Program-made: the position numbers and the translations under genes
The notes under the pieces: model-generated
Seen by the model: only the letters and a program-made list of their open reading frames with translations
Databases searched by the model: none
Told to the model about the DNA's origin: nothing
In this document: positions 26,927 to 36,042 of the stretch, one piece after another
Position numbering within the stretch: position 1 is the first letter of the stretch
Layout: every line of letters begins with the position of its first letter
Source of the DNA: CAZUAQ01 sp964618455
GTDB lineage: Bacteria; Planctomycetota; Phycisphaerae; UBA1845; PWPN01
DNA length: 64,000 bases
Reading direction: 5' to 3'
Assembly: GCA_964618455.1 (NCBI GenBank)
Contig: CAZUAQ010000006.1
Span: 1 to 64,000, forward strand

Positions 26927-28465
26927 TCAGCTCGATGCGGTCTGGGCATCCGCCTCCACCGGTGTGACCGGCGCGGTGGTGTTCTGGGGATGCCAGCGCA
27001 GGTCCGGCTGCCGGGCGGCCTTCACTTCGTCCAACCGCTCGACGGGCATCGTGTATGGCGCGTGATGCAGGTGTGAAGGCTCGCTCTGCGCCTCCTCGGC
27101 GATCGAGATCATGGCGTCAGCGAACTGGTCCAGCGTCATCTTCGACTCCGTCTCCGTCGGCTCGATCATCAGGCAGTGCGCCACCGGCCAGCTCATCGTC
27201 GGCGGATGGAAGGAGTGATCGATCAACCGCTTGGCGATATCGATCTCCGTCACGCCGCTGTCGCGGAACTCCGGCACCATGATGAACTCGTGGGCATACG
27301 GCGGTTCGAACGGCATACGGTAATGATCCTTGAGCCGCGCCGCGACATAGTTCGCCGACAGCACTGCCCGCTCGCTCACGCGGCGCAGGCCATCCGGACC
27401 CAGTGCACGAATGTACGTGTACGCGCGAAGCAGGACACCGGTCTGCCCGAAGTAACTGCGGACGCGACCGATGGATTTCGGGTCGGGATCGGACAGGGCG
27501 AAGGATCCGTCGTCCCGGCGAACCACCTGCGGTCTCGGCAGGAAGGGGCGAAGATGCTCGGCCACCGCCACCGGCCCCGCGCCCGGTCCACCGCAGCCGT
27601 GCGGCGTACTGAAGGTCTTGTGCGTGTTATAGTGCATCACGTCCACACCGAAATCACCCGGCCGCGCGATGCCCAGGATCGCGTTCATGTTCGCACCGTC
27701 GAGGTAGAGCAGCGCCCCGCGATCATGCAGCAGTTCGGCGATATCGGCGATCTGGTCGTCGAACACGCCCACCGTGTTCGGATTGGTGATCATCAGCGCG
27801 GCGGTATCGTCGTCGACCTTCGCCTTCAGGTCGTCCATGTCCACACGCCCGTCGGGGCGTGAAGCTACCGTCGTCGCGTGTCGGCCGCATACCGCGCAGG
27901 TGGCGGGGTTCGTGCCGTGGGCTGAATCCGGGGCCAGCACCTTCGTGCGCTCCTCGCCTCGGTCGCGATGGTAGGCGTTGATCAGCATCAGGCCGGTCAT
28001 CTCACCGGCCGCCCCCGCGCAGGGCTGCAGCGTCGCCTCTGCCAGGCCGGCGATCTCCGCCAGGAAGACGCGCACGTGGTAGAGCATTTCCAGCATGCCC
28101 TGGATGTCCTCATCCGATTGCAGGGGATGCACGCGCGCGAAGCCGGGCATGGCGGCGGCGCGCTCGTTGATTTTCGGGTTGTACTTCATCGTACACGAGC
28201 CGAGGGGATAGAAGTTCCCGTCCACGCTGAAGAGCCGGTGAGCCAGACGCGTGTAATGGCGGACCAGGTCCAGTTCACCGATCTCCGGCAGGTCGGGGGC
28301 ATCGTCCGCCAGCCAGTCGCGCGGGATGACGTCACCCTTGTTGACCGGTGGGACGTCACTGGCGGGGCAGGAGGCCGCGGAGAGCCCCGGCGTCGAGAGT
28401 TCGAAGATCAACGGCTCCGGCGGAACCAGGCCGGCGCCGACCAGGGTCGGGGGTGTATCACTCAC
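26927..28465 (-). CDS. gcvPB: Glycine dehydrogenase (decarboxylating) subunit 2, P-protein beta
   Basis: A 512-residue PLP-bearing half of the split glycine decarboxylase. With GcvPA it decarboxylates glycine and passes the aminomethyl group to lipoyl-GcvH. The PLP lysine is in YNTHKTFSTPHGCGGPG. Upstream signatures include LGSCTMKYNPK and QPCAGAAGEMTGLM. I prefer the GTG at 28465, which follows a good GAGGTG ribosome binding site by 7 bases; a TTG two codons earlier is the alternative. The C-terminal 20-odd residues beyond the family core are poorly conserved. Confidence 0.93.
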   Translation of the reverse strand: MSDTPPTLVGAGLVPPEPLIFELSTPGLSAASCPASDVPPVNKGDVIPRDWLADDAPDLPEIGELDLVRHYTRLAHRLFSVDGNFYPLGSCTMKYNPKINERAAAMPGFARVHPLQSDEDIQGMLEMLYHVRVFLAEIAGLAEATLQPCAGAAGEMTGLMLINAYHRDRGEERTKVLAPDSAHGTNPATCAVCGRHATTVASRPDGRVDMDDLKAKVDDDTAALMITNPNTVGVFDDQIADIAELLHDRGALLYLDGANMNAILGIARPGDFGVDVMHYNTHKTFSTPHGCGGPGAGPVAVAEHLRPFLPRPQVVRRDDGSFALSDPDPKSIGRVRSYFGQTGVLLRAYTYIRALGPDGLRRVSERAVLSANYVAARLKDHYRMPFEPPYAHEFIMVPEFRDSGVTEIDIAKRLIDHSFHPPTMSWPVAHCLMIEPTETESKMTLDQFADAMISIAEEAQSEPSHLHHAPYTMPVERLDEVKAARQPDLRWHPQNTTAPVTPVEADAQTASS

Positions 28466-28516
28466 GACCAATCACCTCGTTTCATAACGATAATGGTATT
28501 CATGTGCTTAGGAGCC

Positions 28517-28900
28517 TTACAGCGGTCGCGTCCACCAGGCTTTCCAACTGTCTGGGTCGTGAAGCTGCTCGGTCTGCAGATCGCGAATCACGATGTGCGG
28601 ACATGCTTCACGCACCGCTTCGTACAATTTCAACAGTTCGCCCGGGTTGCAGTTGTTCTCCAGGAACACGCGATCCTCTTTCACGCACAGCCGGGCGAAA
28701 TTCAGCACGTTGCCCATGAAGTCAATGGAGTCATCCGGTCCCGGCTTACAGCCCTTCACTTTCAACAAGCACGCATTGACTTTCTTCGCCTCCGGGAGCG
28801 GCTCGGTCTTTTCGATCAGCTTGCGTGCCTGCTCCGCCTCCACCGGGAAGGTGGTCTTGGCGGGCAGCTTGATCGAGATGAACTCCACGTCATAGCTCAC
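28517..28900 (-). CDS. Uncharacterised 127-aa protein inside the glycine cleavage operon
   Basis: A cytoplasmic 127-residue protein with GTG start and a GGAG ribosome binding site about 12 bases upstream. I do not recognise the family. It has an alternating strand-helix pattern, five cysteines (at about 44, 51, 72, 84 and 100) and a conserved-looking CNPGELLKLYEAVREACPHIVIRDLQ segment that could be one alpha/beta half-barrel. It lies between gcvPA (36 bp upstream) and gcvPB (51 bp downstream) on the same strand, so it is almost certainly co-expressed with the P-protein. No catalytic motif is identified. Confidence 0.7.
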   Translation of the reverse strand: MSYDVEFISIKLPAKTTFPVEAEQARKLIEKTEPLPEAKKVNACLLKVKGCKPGPDDSIDFMGNVLNFARLCVKEDRVFLENNCNPGELLKLYEAVREACPHIVIRDLQTEQLHDPDSWKAWWTRPL

Positions 28901-28935
28901 GGGCCATCGTCTCCGGAAGTTTCCTTGCGAAGATG

Positions 28936-30273
28936 TTATGCTGCGTCCAGGACCTCAACGAGCCGATCGATCTCTTCACGGGTCCGCTTCTCCGTGACCG
29001 CCACCAGGAAACTGTCGCCCATCTGCGGATACCAGGGTTTCAGCGGCACGCCCGCCATCACGCCCTTGCTTCGCGCGCTGGCGAGCGTCTGATCGACGTC
29101 CTTCGTGGTCCGCACGACGAACTCCTTGAAGAACGGGCTTTGGAAACGAAGGTCGAATCCGTCGAGGGCGGCGATGCGGTCGGCGGCGTAATGCGCCTTG
29201 TCAAGGCAGAGGGACGCAATCCGCGACGCCCCCCGCTTGCCCATCGCGCTGAGATAGACAGCCACGCGGATCGCGAGCAGGCCCTGGTTGGTGCAGATGT
29301 TGCTCGTCGCCCGCTCGCGGCGAATATGCTGTTCGCGCGTCTGCAGTGTGAGGCAGTAGGCCCGGCGTCCCTGCCGATCCGTCGTCGCGCCGATGAGCCG
29401 CCCGGGCAGCTTGCGCATGAACTTCTTCCGGCACGCCATGAATCCGAGGCTCGGGCCTCCATACGAGAGCGGTATGCCCATCGCCTGTCCGTCGCCCACC
29501 ACGATGTCGGCACCGAGATCGCCCGGCCGCTTGAGCAGGAAGCAACTGATCGGGTCCACCGACGCGATGACCAGTCCGCCCGCCTCATGGGTGATGGCGC
29601 TGAGCCGCTCCAGCGGTTCCACCGCGCCGAAGACATTCGGCGACTGCACCAGAAGTGCGCACGCCTGATCGTCCATCGCCCGGTGAAGGTCCTCGGGATT
29701 GGTCACGCCGCCGGTCGTCTCCACCTCGACCACATCGATCGGCAGCTCGCGGAGATACGTGTTCAGGACTTCACGCGTGTGCGGATGGACTGCCGACGAG
29801 ACGACGATCTTCTTGCGGCCGTTGACGGCCCGCGCCATGAGTACCGCCTCGGCCGCGGAGGTCGCCCCTTCGTACAGCGAGGCGTTCGAGACGTCCATGC
29901 CCGTCAGTTCGCAGATCATGGACTGGTATTCATAGAATGCCTGAAGCGATCCCTGCGACGCCTCAGCCTGATACGGCGTGTAGGCGGTGACGAATTCGCT
30001 CTGCGACGAGAGATCGTCGACCAGCGTCGGGATGAAGTGGTCGTACGCGCCGCCACCGAGAAAGCAGATGGCCTCGTCGCACGTCCGGTTGGCCGCACCC
30101 AGCCGCTGCAGGTCGGACAGCAACTCCATTTCGGTCATGGCCGGCGGGAGGTCGAGCGGGCGATCCAGCCGCGCCGACTCCGGGATGCCCTGAAACAAAT
30201 CCTCGACACGATCCGCGCCGATCGTGGCGAGCATCTCGCGGGTGTCCTGGACCGTCAGTTGTGTGTAATCCAT
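28936..30273 (-). CDS. gcvPA: Glycine dehydrogenase (decarboxylating) subunit 1, P-protein alpha
   Basis: A 445-residue half of the split P-protein. It shows the family signatures TPYQAEASQGSLQAFYEYQSM, MDVSNASLYEGATSAAEAVLM and the late SNICTNQGLLAIRVAVYLS. The split alpha/beta arrangement is widespread in Gram-positives, archaea and planctomycetes, unlike the fused E. coli GcvP. AGAGG lies about 11 bases before the ATG. It follows gcvH by 64 bp and precedes the orphan gene by 35 bp, in one minus-strand operon. Confidence 0.95.
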   Translation of the reverse strand: MDYTQLTVQDTREMLATIGADRVEDLFQGIPESARLDRPLDLPPAMTEMELLSDLQRLGAANRTCDEAICFLGGGAYDHFIPTLVDDLSSQSEFVTAYTPYQAEASQGSLQAFYEYQSMICELTGMDVSNASLYEGATSAAEAVLMARAVNGRKKIVVSSAVHPHTREVLNTYLRELPIDVVEVETTGGVTNPEDLHRAMDDQACALLVQSPNVFGAVEPLERLSAITHEAGGLVIASVDPISCFLLKRPGDLGADIVVGDGQAMGIPLSYGGPSLGFMACRKKFMRKLPGRLIGATTDRQGRRAYCLTLQTREQHIRRERATSNICTNQGLLAIRVAVYLSAMGKRGASRIASLCLDKAHYAADRIAALDGFDLRFQSPFFKEFVVRTTKDVDQTLASARSKGVMAGVPLKPWYPQMGDSFLVAVTEKRTREEIDRLVEVLDAA

Positions 30274-30337
30274 ATGAAGTCTAAACCTCTAACGCTTCGG
30301 GGAGACTCAAGTTTCTCATCATGTTTGTCGGGAATGA

Positions 30338-30721
30338 CTAACTGCTGAGCATGGAATCATAGGCGCCTGCATCCATGAGACCATCAACCGGAGAAGTATC
30401 CGCCACCTTGACCTTGATCATCCATCCCCCCTCGAAGGGTTCCGTGTTCACGCGTTCGGGCTCGTCGGACAGCGCTTCATTGATGGCGGTGATTTCTCCG
30501 GAGACCGCCGAAAAGAGTTCGCTTGTCGCTTTGACCGATTCGATTTCGCCGAACGCCGATCCGGCCTCGACCTGGGTGCCCGTGGGAGGCAGGTCCACGA
30601 ACGTGATGTCGGTCAGTTCGTCGGCGGCGTGCTGCGTGATGCCGATCGTCACGGTCTCGCCTTCGAGTTTGTACCACTCGTGCGACTTGCTGTACTTTCG
30701 ATCTTCCGGATTGGCGCTCAT
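30338..30721 (-). CDS. gcvH: Glycine cleavage system H protein
   Basis: A 127-residue lipoyl-carrier protein that shuttles the aminomethyl group between P-, T- and L-proteins. The lipoyl lysine is K64 in GEIESVKATSELFSAVSGEI, and the flanking HEWYKLEGETVTIGIT and GGWMIKVKV segments match the family. The ATG at 30721 follows AAGGAG, gives the standard length and starts at the conserved region; a longer upstream reading is not supported. gcvT ends about 60 bp upstream. The lplA/lipM-type gene that would modify it is in the same operon. Confidence 0.96.
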   Translation of the reverse strand: MSANPEDRKYSKSHEWYKLEGETVTIGITQHAADELTDITFVDLPPTGTQVEAGSAFGEIESVKATSELFSAVSGEITAINEALSDEPERVNTEPFEGGWMIKVKVADTSPVDGLMDAGAYDSMLSS

Positions 30722-30779
30722 GAAAAGTAATCTCCTTGAAGTCGATGCCACACCCTCTCCTCGAGCGTGGATCGAGCCA

Positions 30780-31874
30780 TTATTGAGTTGGACGTTTGTA
30801 GAACGGCAGGGGAGTGACCTCGGCATCGACACCGCTGCGTCCCAGCTTCAGCGCCACGGCGGTCCCGGGCTTGGTGTACTCGGCGTCCACGTAGGCCATG
30901 GCGATGCTTCGATTCAGCGTGGGCGATTGCGTGCCGCTGGTCACTTCGCCGATCGCGCGCTCTCCGTCCAGCACGACCGTACCCTGGCGCCCGATACGGC
31001 GGCCGTCCACATTCAAGCCGATAAGCTTGCGTCGGGGGCCCTCCTCGGCGATGCGCCGAAGGGCATCGGCACCGATGAAATCCTTGTCCAGGCTCACGCA
31101 CCAGTCCTGGCCGGCGGAGAGGGGATCGATATTCTCATGCAGTTCGTGACCGTACAACGGCATCCCCGCTTCCATGCGCAGCGTATCCCGCGCCCCGAGC
31201 CCGGCCGGCTTCGGCCCCTCGGTCTCCTTTTTGATCTCCGTCAGGAACGGGGCGAGCATTGACGCCACCATCGCCGGGGCAATGAGTTCCACGCCGTCCT
31301 CGCCCGTGTAGCCACTGCGGAACAATGTGTACTGAATCATCATCATGTAGCTGCCGGTCAGGAACCGATAGCGCTTGAGATCGGCAATCGGCAGCGAGAG
31401 TTTCTCCTGCAACTTCTCGATCACTGTCGGCCCCTGCAGGGCGACCATGACGGTGTCTTCCGTCGTATCCTTCAATGTGACATCGCTGCCCTGGCGGTGA
31501 GATTCAAGCCATGCGACAATTTTCTCGCGGTTGCTGGCATTACAGACGATCAGCCAGTGATCCTCGTAACGCGAGACGATGACGTCGTCGAGAATTCCGC
31601 CGCTCTCGTTGCAGACGTGGCTATATCGTGACTGGCCGGGTTCCGCGCTGCTCAGCTTACGAGTGCAGATCCGCTCGAGGAACGACGCGGCATCGGCGCC
31701 GCGGATTTCCAGGCGCCCCATGTGCGAGACGTCGAACAGCGACGCCACTTCGCGCGTGTGCCGATGTTCCTCGACAATGCCCGTATAAAGAAGAGGCATT
31801 TCCCAGCCCGCGAAGTCGACCATCCGGGCGTTCTGGCCCACGTGAAAACTGTGAAGTGCGGTCTTTTTCAACAT
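30780..31874 (-). CDS. gcvT: Aminomethyltransferase, glycine cleavage T protein
   Basis: A 364-residue tetrahydrofolate-dependent enzyme that releases ammonia from aminomethyl-GcvH and makes 5,10-methylene-THF. The start LHSFHVGQNARMVDFAGWEMP, the catalytic-loop FDVSHMGRLEIRG, and YTGEDGVELI and LGARDTLRMEAGMPLYGHEL are all classic. It is the first gene of the gcv operon. I looked for a glycine riboswitch in the 157 bp upstream and found none. The ribosome binding site is weak (GGCAGGG immediately before ATG). Confidence 0.96.
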   Translation of the reverse strand: MLKKTALHSFHVGQNARMVDFAGWEMPLLYTGIVEEHRHTREVASLFDVSHMGRLEIRGADAASFLERICTRKLSSAEPGQSRYSHVCNESGGILDDVIVSRYEDHWLIVCNASNREKIVAWLESHRQGSDVTLKDTTEDTVMVALQGPTVIEKLQEKLSLPIADLKRYRFLTGSYMMMIQYTLFRSGYTGEDGVELIAPAMVASMLAPFLTEIKKETEGPKPAGLGARDTLRMEAGMPLYGHELHENIDPLSAGQDWCVSLDKDFIGADALRRIAEEGPRRKLIGLNVDGRRIGRQGTVVLDGERAIGEVTSGTQSPTLNRSIAMAYVDAEYTKPGTAVALKLGRSGVDAEVTPLPFYKRPTQ

Positions 31875-32031
31875 CCCTGCCTGTTCATGGTAGATGAAGG
31901 GTGCGGCTCGGCGACTGAGGAAATCGCTCCGATGTTATAGCAGTCGACTTCCGATGCGACGAATTCCCATCCAAAGCTAGACTGAATTCCGATACCTAAT
32001 ACTCCAGACTATCCCGGAAACGTGCGCACTG

Positions 32032-33141
32032 TCAAATTGACATCGTTTTTTCGAAGGATTCGATTCGTTCCCTCAGTAATGCGCCGCCACGTTCGAAAAC
32101 GCTTTCGTCAAGGCCGAGCGACGTCTTGATGGCCACGTCACGGTCGATCCACGAAGGCATCCGCCTGACGTTACGGAGTTGCCCACGCAGCGTACGCCGG
32201 AACCAGAGTGGCGTCACGGGGATGGGGAAATCACTTCCATAGACAAGCTTTTGATGGAGATCCTTTCGCGCGGCCAGTCGCTTCAACCAGCGGGATCGCG
32301 AAAAGATCGCCAGCGCGGAGATGTCCGCGTAGAGCGGGGCATCGCGAAACTCGCCGGAGAGAGCGTCGACCATCGCGCGAAAGTAGGTTCCGTCGCCCCA
32401 GGGCCAGCCCATCGGCGTGGCCATGTGCGCGACGATCACCGTCGGCATCCGCCCCTGTTGACGTAGCGTTCGCAGCACGTTCAGCAGCGGGACGGGATTC
32501 TCGTAATCGGGATGGGGTCGCCCCAGGGTCGCTTCGCCCCCGTAGTGGATCAGCAGGGGGATGCGATGCGCGTGCGCGCTCTCCAGGAAGCGGATGGTGC
32601 GAGGATCTTCCGCGTCGATGTTCTGCACCACCGGCAACCATTTGATCAACACCGCGCCGCCCTCGACGACCTCCTCGATCAGATCGTGGGCGCCGCGCCC
32701 TTCGTGCATTCGATACGGGTGGATCGAGGCGGCGAAGAGCAGCTTGTCCGGGTGCGCCCGCGCCAGGGCCCGTGCGTACGTGTTCGAGACGTAGAGCGTG
32801 GTCGCACGGTCGGCGGAAGACCGCTTCGGACCCATCGCGTGCCCATCATTGTCATGGTATTGGTCGAAGGCCAGCAGGACGGCCCGGTCGATGGAAGACG
32901 CCCCAAGAAGATGTTCCAGCAGGATCGCCTCGATGCGGGCGTCGAGTTCTTCGGGGGACAGTTTCGACGACAGGCGAAAGAACCACCGCGCCAACCGCAT
33001 GCCGATGCCGTTGAAGAACGGATCGGCGAGGTAGGCATCACTCCCGGCGTAGGATGGCGGCTCGAAGGAGAAGCGGTCCTCAAGCTGACAGGGCCGCCGG
33101 CGCTGGGCGATATGGCAATGGACATCCACGCGCGGAGGCAT
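32032..33141 (-). CDS. Amidohydrolase-type TIM-barrel hydrolase
   Basis: A 369-residue metal-dependent hydrolase of the amidohydrolase_2 type. The HxH metal motif is near the N-terminus (VDVHCHI), strand-end signatures LLIHYGGE and IVAHMATP follow, and the closing KLVYGSDFPIP carries the catalytic-type Asp. The substrate is unknown; this family includes decarboxylases of aromatic acids and lactonases. Its start lies 11 bp after the rnr stop, so the two genes are probably co-transcribed; gcvT follows 157 bp downstream. Confidence 0.85.
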   Translation of the reverse strand: MPPRVDVHCHIAQRRRPCQLEDRFSFEPPSYAGSDAYLADPFFNGIGMRLARWFFRLSSKLSPEELDARIEAILLEHLLGASSIDRAVLLAFDQYHDNDGHAMGPKRSSADRATTLYVSNTYARALARAHPDKLLFAASIHPYRMHEGRGAHDLIEEVVEGGAVLIKWLPVVQNIDAEDPRTIRFLESAHAHRIPLLIHYGGEATLGRPHPDYENPVPLLNVLRTLRQQGRMPTVIVAHMATPMGWPWGDGTYFRAMVDALSGEFRDAPLYADISALAIFSRSRWLKRLAARKDLHQKLVYGSDFPIPVTPLWFRRTLRGQLRNVRRMPSWIDRDVAIKTSLGLDESVFERGGALLRERIESFEKTMSI

Positions 33142-33152
33142 AGGCCGTCACC

Positions 33153-35507
33153 TCACTTCCGGCGTTTGCTTCGCTTGCCGGATGCGCCGCGTGAGCCCTT
33201 GCCGGCTTTAGACTTCGCGCCACCTGCCCGACTCTTGCCGCCACCGCGATTCGAGGACGATGAAGCGCGCTTGCCGCGTCCGCGCTGTCCGCCTTTTGAC
33301 GACTTACCTTTACCTTTGCCTGTATCTTTCCCGCCGGATGCATTCTCCGACTTGCCCGATCGTCCGCGCGACAGCGACTCCAGCATCTTCAGGTTCAACT
33401 CCCGCGCCCCGGTATCCACCGACACGATCTGCACGCGAACGGCGTCACCGATAGCGATGCGCTGCCCGGTCGCCTGGCCGACGACGCACCCGCGGTTCTC
33501 GTGGAATTCCCACCAGTCGTCGGACAACTCGCTCAGGCGGATCAACCCGTCCACCTGGTACTTGACCAACTGCACGAATATGCCCGCATTGGTGACCCCG
33601 GTCACCACGCCCTCTTCCACATCGCCGACGTGTTCCTCCAGGAAATAAAGCAGCTTCACCAGCCGCAGCTCGCGTTCCGCCGATTCCGCCTGCCGCTCCG
33701 TGACGCTGCACTTGCGACCGATATCGCGAAGCGTCTCCTCCGAGGGGGCCTGTTTCTTACCGCGCTGGGTCCGAAGTTGGCCGTCGAAGTACATCTGCAG
33801 GAGCCGATGCACCACGAGGTCCGGGTAGCGCCGGATCGGTGACGTGAAATGGCAGTAGTGCTTGCTCGCCAGCGCGAAGTGGCCGACACTCGCCGGTGAA
33901 TACATGGCCTGCGACATCGAGCGCAGCACCGCCAGGTGCACCGGGAACGATTCCGGCTTCCCGCGCACGCTGTCCAGCAGGCGGTTCATGGCTTCGCGAT
34001 CCATTGTCTTGGGAATCGGTCTACCAAGCACCCGGAGAAACTGGATCAGCTTCGCCTGCGTATCCTCCGGCGGTTCCTCGTGCACCCGTCGAAGATGGGG
34101 CACGTCGAGGCTGACGAACAACTCCGCCACGACCTCGTTCGCCTCGACCATGAACATCTCGATGACCGTGTGCGAAAAGCTGGTGTCTTCCGGCTCGACA
34201 CCGGTGACCGTCCCTTCGTCATCGAGCACCAGCTCGATCCCCGGAAGGTCCAGCACGACCATGCCGTCCTTCAGCCGCCGCTCGCGAATCCGCCTTGCGA
34301 GTTGCTCCATGGATTTCACCAGCGCGACCACGTCGTCGCTGTATCCGTCGGTACGTCCTTCGATGATGTCGGTGGCCTGGTGGTAGGTCAGCCGCTTGTT
34401 GGACTGGATGGCGGAATTGGCGAAGCGCGCCCCCTTGCGTCGTCCCTGGCGGTCATACGTGATGAAGGCGCTCTTGGTCAGCCGGACTTCGTTCTCCTGC
34501 AGGCTGCACAGTCCGTTGCTCAGCACCTCGGGCAACATGGGGATCACGTGCTGGGGAAGGTACACGCTGTTGCAGCGTCGGCGGGCTTCCTTGTCCAGCG
34601 GGGCGTCGGGCAGCACGAGGCGCGATACGTCGGCGATATGCACGCCCAATTCCAGCTCGCCCCCTTTGAGCTTCCGCAAGGAGATGGCGTCATCGAAGTC
34701 CCGGGCATCATCCGGATCGATGGTAATCGTCATCTCGTCCCGCAGGTCCTCGCGTTCCTCCGCCTCGCGCTGCGGATCGCAATCCTGAATGGCCGCGCGG
34801 GCGTCCTGCAGAACCTCTTCCTCGAAGCCCTCCGGCAGGTTGTACTGGCGGATGATGCTGAGCGTATCGATTCCCGGCTCGCCGCGCCGGCCGAGCACCT
34901 CCACGATGACGCCCCGGGCGATCTGATCGGCGGACGGAAACTGCGTGATCTCGACCACCACCTGGTCGCCCGGCTTGGCGCGTGTGCTCTTGGCATCGGG
35001 GATCAGGATCGGCGTATGCAGGACCTTGCCGTCCGCCCAGACCAGCCACTGCTTGCCTTCCTGCACCAGCTCGCCCACGAACCGGCTGTTGCCGCGCTCG
35101 AGAATCTCGACCACCTGGCCCGAGACGCGCCCCTCCATCCCCTGGCGGTCACGCTGCGTGATCCGCGCCAGCACCGTATCCCCCGAGATCGCTCCCATCG
35201 TGTTCGGCGGCGGAATGAAGAGGTCCCCGTGATCGAGATCGAGTTGCGGCACGACGAAGCCGAACCCGCGCGGGTTGCCCCGGAATGTGCCGACGAATGT
35301 ATCGGTGGCGTCGGGCAGCATGATGCAGTTGCCGCCGCCGCGGATCACGCGACCGGCGCGGATCAACTGCTTCACGGCGTGGCGGAATTCGCCGTACTCG
35401 TGGTCGTGCACGCCCATGTCTTCGGCCAGGTGACGCGCCTTGCGCGGCCGGTAGTGGTCCTGGCTGACATGCTCAATAATGCGCTGATGAAGTTCTTCTT
35501 TGGGAAT
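33153..35507 (-). CDS. rnr: Ribonuclease R, with an apparent ATT start codon
   Basis: A 784-residue 3'-5' exoribonuclease. A winged-helix domain at the N-terminus (HQRIIEHVSQDHYRPRKARHLAEDMGV) is followed by cold-shock domains, the RNB catalytic domain with ITIDPDDARDFDDAISL, an S1 domain (EEGVVTGVTNAGIFVQL) and a Lys/Arg/Gly/Ser-rich tail of about 80 residues. The first in-frame ATG (35417) would delete the winged helix. The conserved frame continues upstream to a TGA at 35541 without any ATG, GTG or TTG. An ATT at 35507 lies 9 bases after GGAG and gives IPKEELHQRI, so ATT initiation as in infC is the best reading. Confidence 0.88.
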   Translation of the reverse strand: MPKEELHQRIIEHVSQDHYRPRKARHLAEDMGVHDHEYGEFRHAVKQLIRAGRVIRGGGNCIMLPDATDTFVGTFRGNPRGFGFVVPQLDLDHGDLFIPPPNTMGAISGDTVLARITQRDRQGMEGRVSGQVVEILERGNSRFVGELVQEGKQWLVWADGKVLHTPILIPDAKSTRAKPGDQVVVEITQFPSADQIARGVIVEVLGRRGEPGIDTLSIIRQYNLPEGFEEEVLQDARAAIQDCDPQREAEEREDLRDEMTITIDPDDARDFDDAISLRKLKGGELELGVHIADVSRLVLPDAPLDKEARRRCNSVYLPQHVIPMLPEVLSNGLCSLQENEVRLTKSAFITYDRQGRRKGARFANSAIQSNKRLTYHQATDIIEGRTDGYSDDVVALVKSMEQLARRIRERRLKDGMVVLDLPGIELVLDDEGTVTGVEPEDTSFSHTVIEMFMVEANEVVAELFVSLDVPHLRRVHEEPPEDTQAKLIQFLRVLGRPIPKTMDREAMNRLLDSVRGKPESFPVHLAVLRSMSQAMYSPASVGHFALASKHYCHFTSPIRRYPDLVVHRLLQMYFDGQLRTQRGKKQAPSEETLRDIGRKCSVTERQAESAERELRLVKLLYFLEEHVGDVEEGVVTGVTNAGIFVQLVKYQVDGLIRLSELSDDWWEFHENRGCVVGQATGQRIAIGDAVRVQIVSVDTGARELNLKMLESLSRGRSGKSENASGGKDTGKGKGKSSKGGQRGRGKRASSSSNRGGGKSRAGGAKSKAGKGSRGASGKRSKRRK

Positions 35508-35694
35508 GGTATTAAGCTCCGTTAAATCGGTGATCAGCGGTCAGCATCAACGATTTCGCCGATCCTGGCAACTTCAAGCTGTATTTTCGTTCCCAATCGG
35601 CGATTGCGGAGAATCAATGTTGCTTATAGGATGAACGCCCATATCGCTGACAGGGGTAGTCAGCCCGAACCCTACGAAGAGGAGAAAATACGAC

Positions 35695-36024
35695 ATGTCT
35701 GAAATGCCTCCCACACCTCCCACCGCCAATTACTCACCAGGACAGCCCGTGAAGCCTCATCGGGGTGTCATGATCCTGGTTCTCGGCATCCTGAGTTTTG
35801 TGGTTTGTCCGCTCATCCTGGGCATTGTGGCCTGGATGATGGGCAACAAGGATCTTGAGGAGATGAATGCCGGTACGATGGATCCTGAAGGCAAGGGCTT
35901 GACCCAGGCCGGCAAGATCATCGGCATGGTCAATGTGATCCTTGTGCTGATTGGTATTGTGATTCAGGTGCTCATGCTCGTCTGCATGGGAGGAGCACTC
36001 GCGGTCGGCGCCGGTGCCGGATGA
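35695..36024 (+). CDS. DUF4190 small membrane protein
   Basis: A 109-residue protein with two hydrophobic helices (about 25-47 and 78-103) separated by a polar loop containing MGNKDLEEMNAGTMDPEGKG, the hallmark of DUF4190 proteins. The proline-rich N-terminus faces the cytoplasm by prediction. Function is unknown for the family. GAGGAG precedes the ATG. It is followed 18 bp later by a DUF2752 gene, a common partnership of small membrane genes in this lineage. Confidence 0.85.
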   Translation: MSEMPPTPPTANYSPGQPVKPHRGVMILVLGILSFVVCPLILGIVAWMMGNKDLEEMNAGTMDPEGKGLTQAGKIIGMVNVILVLIGIVIQVLMLVCMGGALAVGAGAG

Positions 36025-36042
36025 TCGGCAGGTAGTCTCCAC

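Noticed and set aside
31875..32031. Glycine riboswitch upstream of gcvT
   Set aside because: The position is right for one, but the sequence lacks the paired GGAGAG and CGCCGAAGG aptamer motifs and the gap is only 157 bp, so no riboswitch is called.
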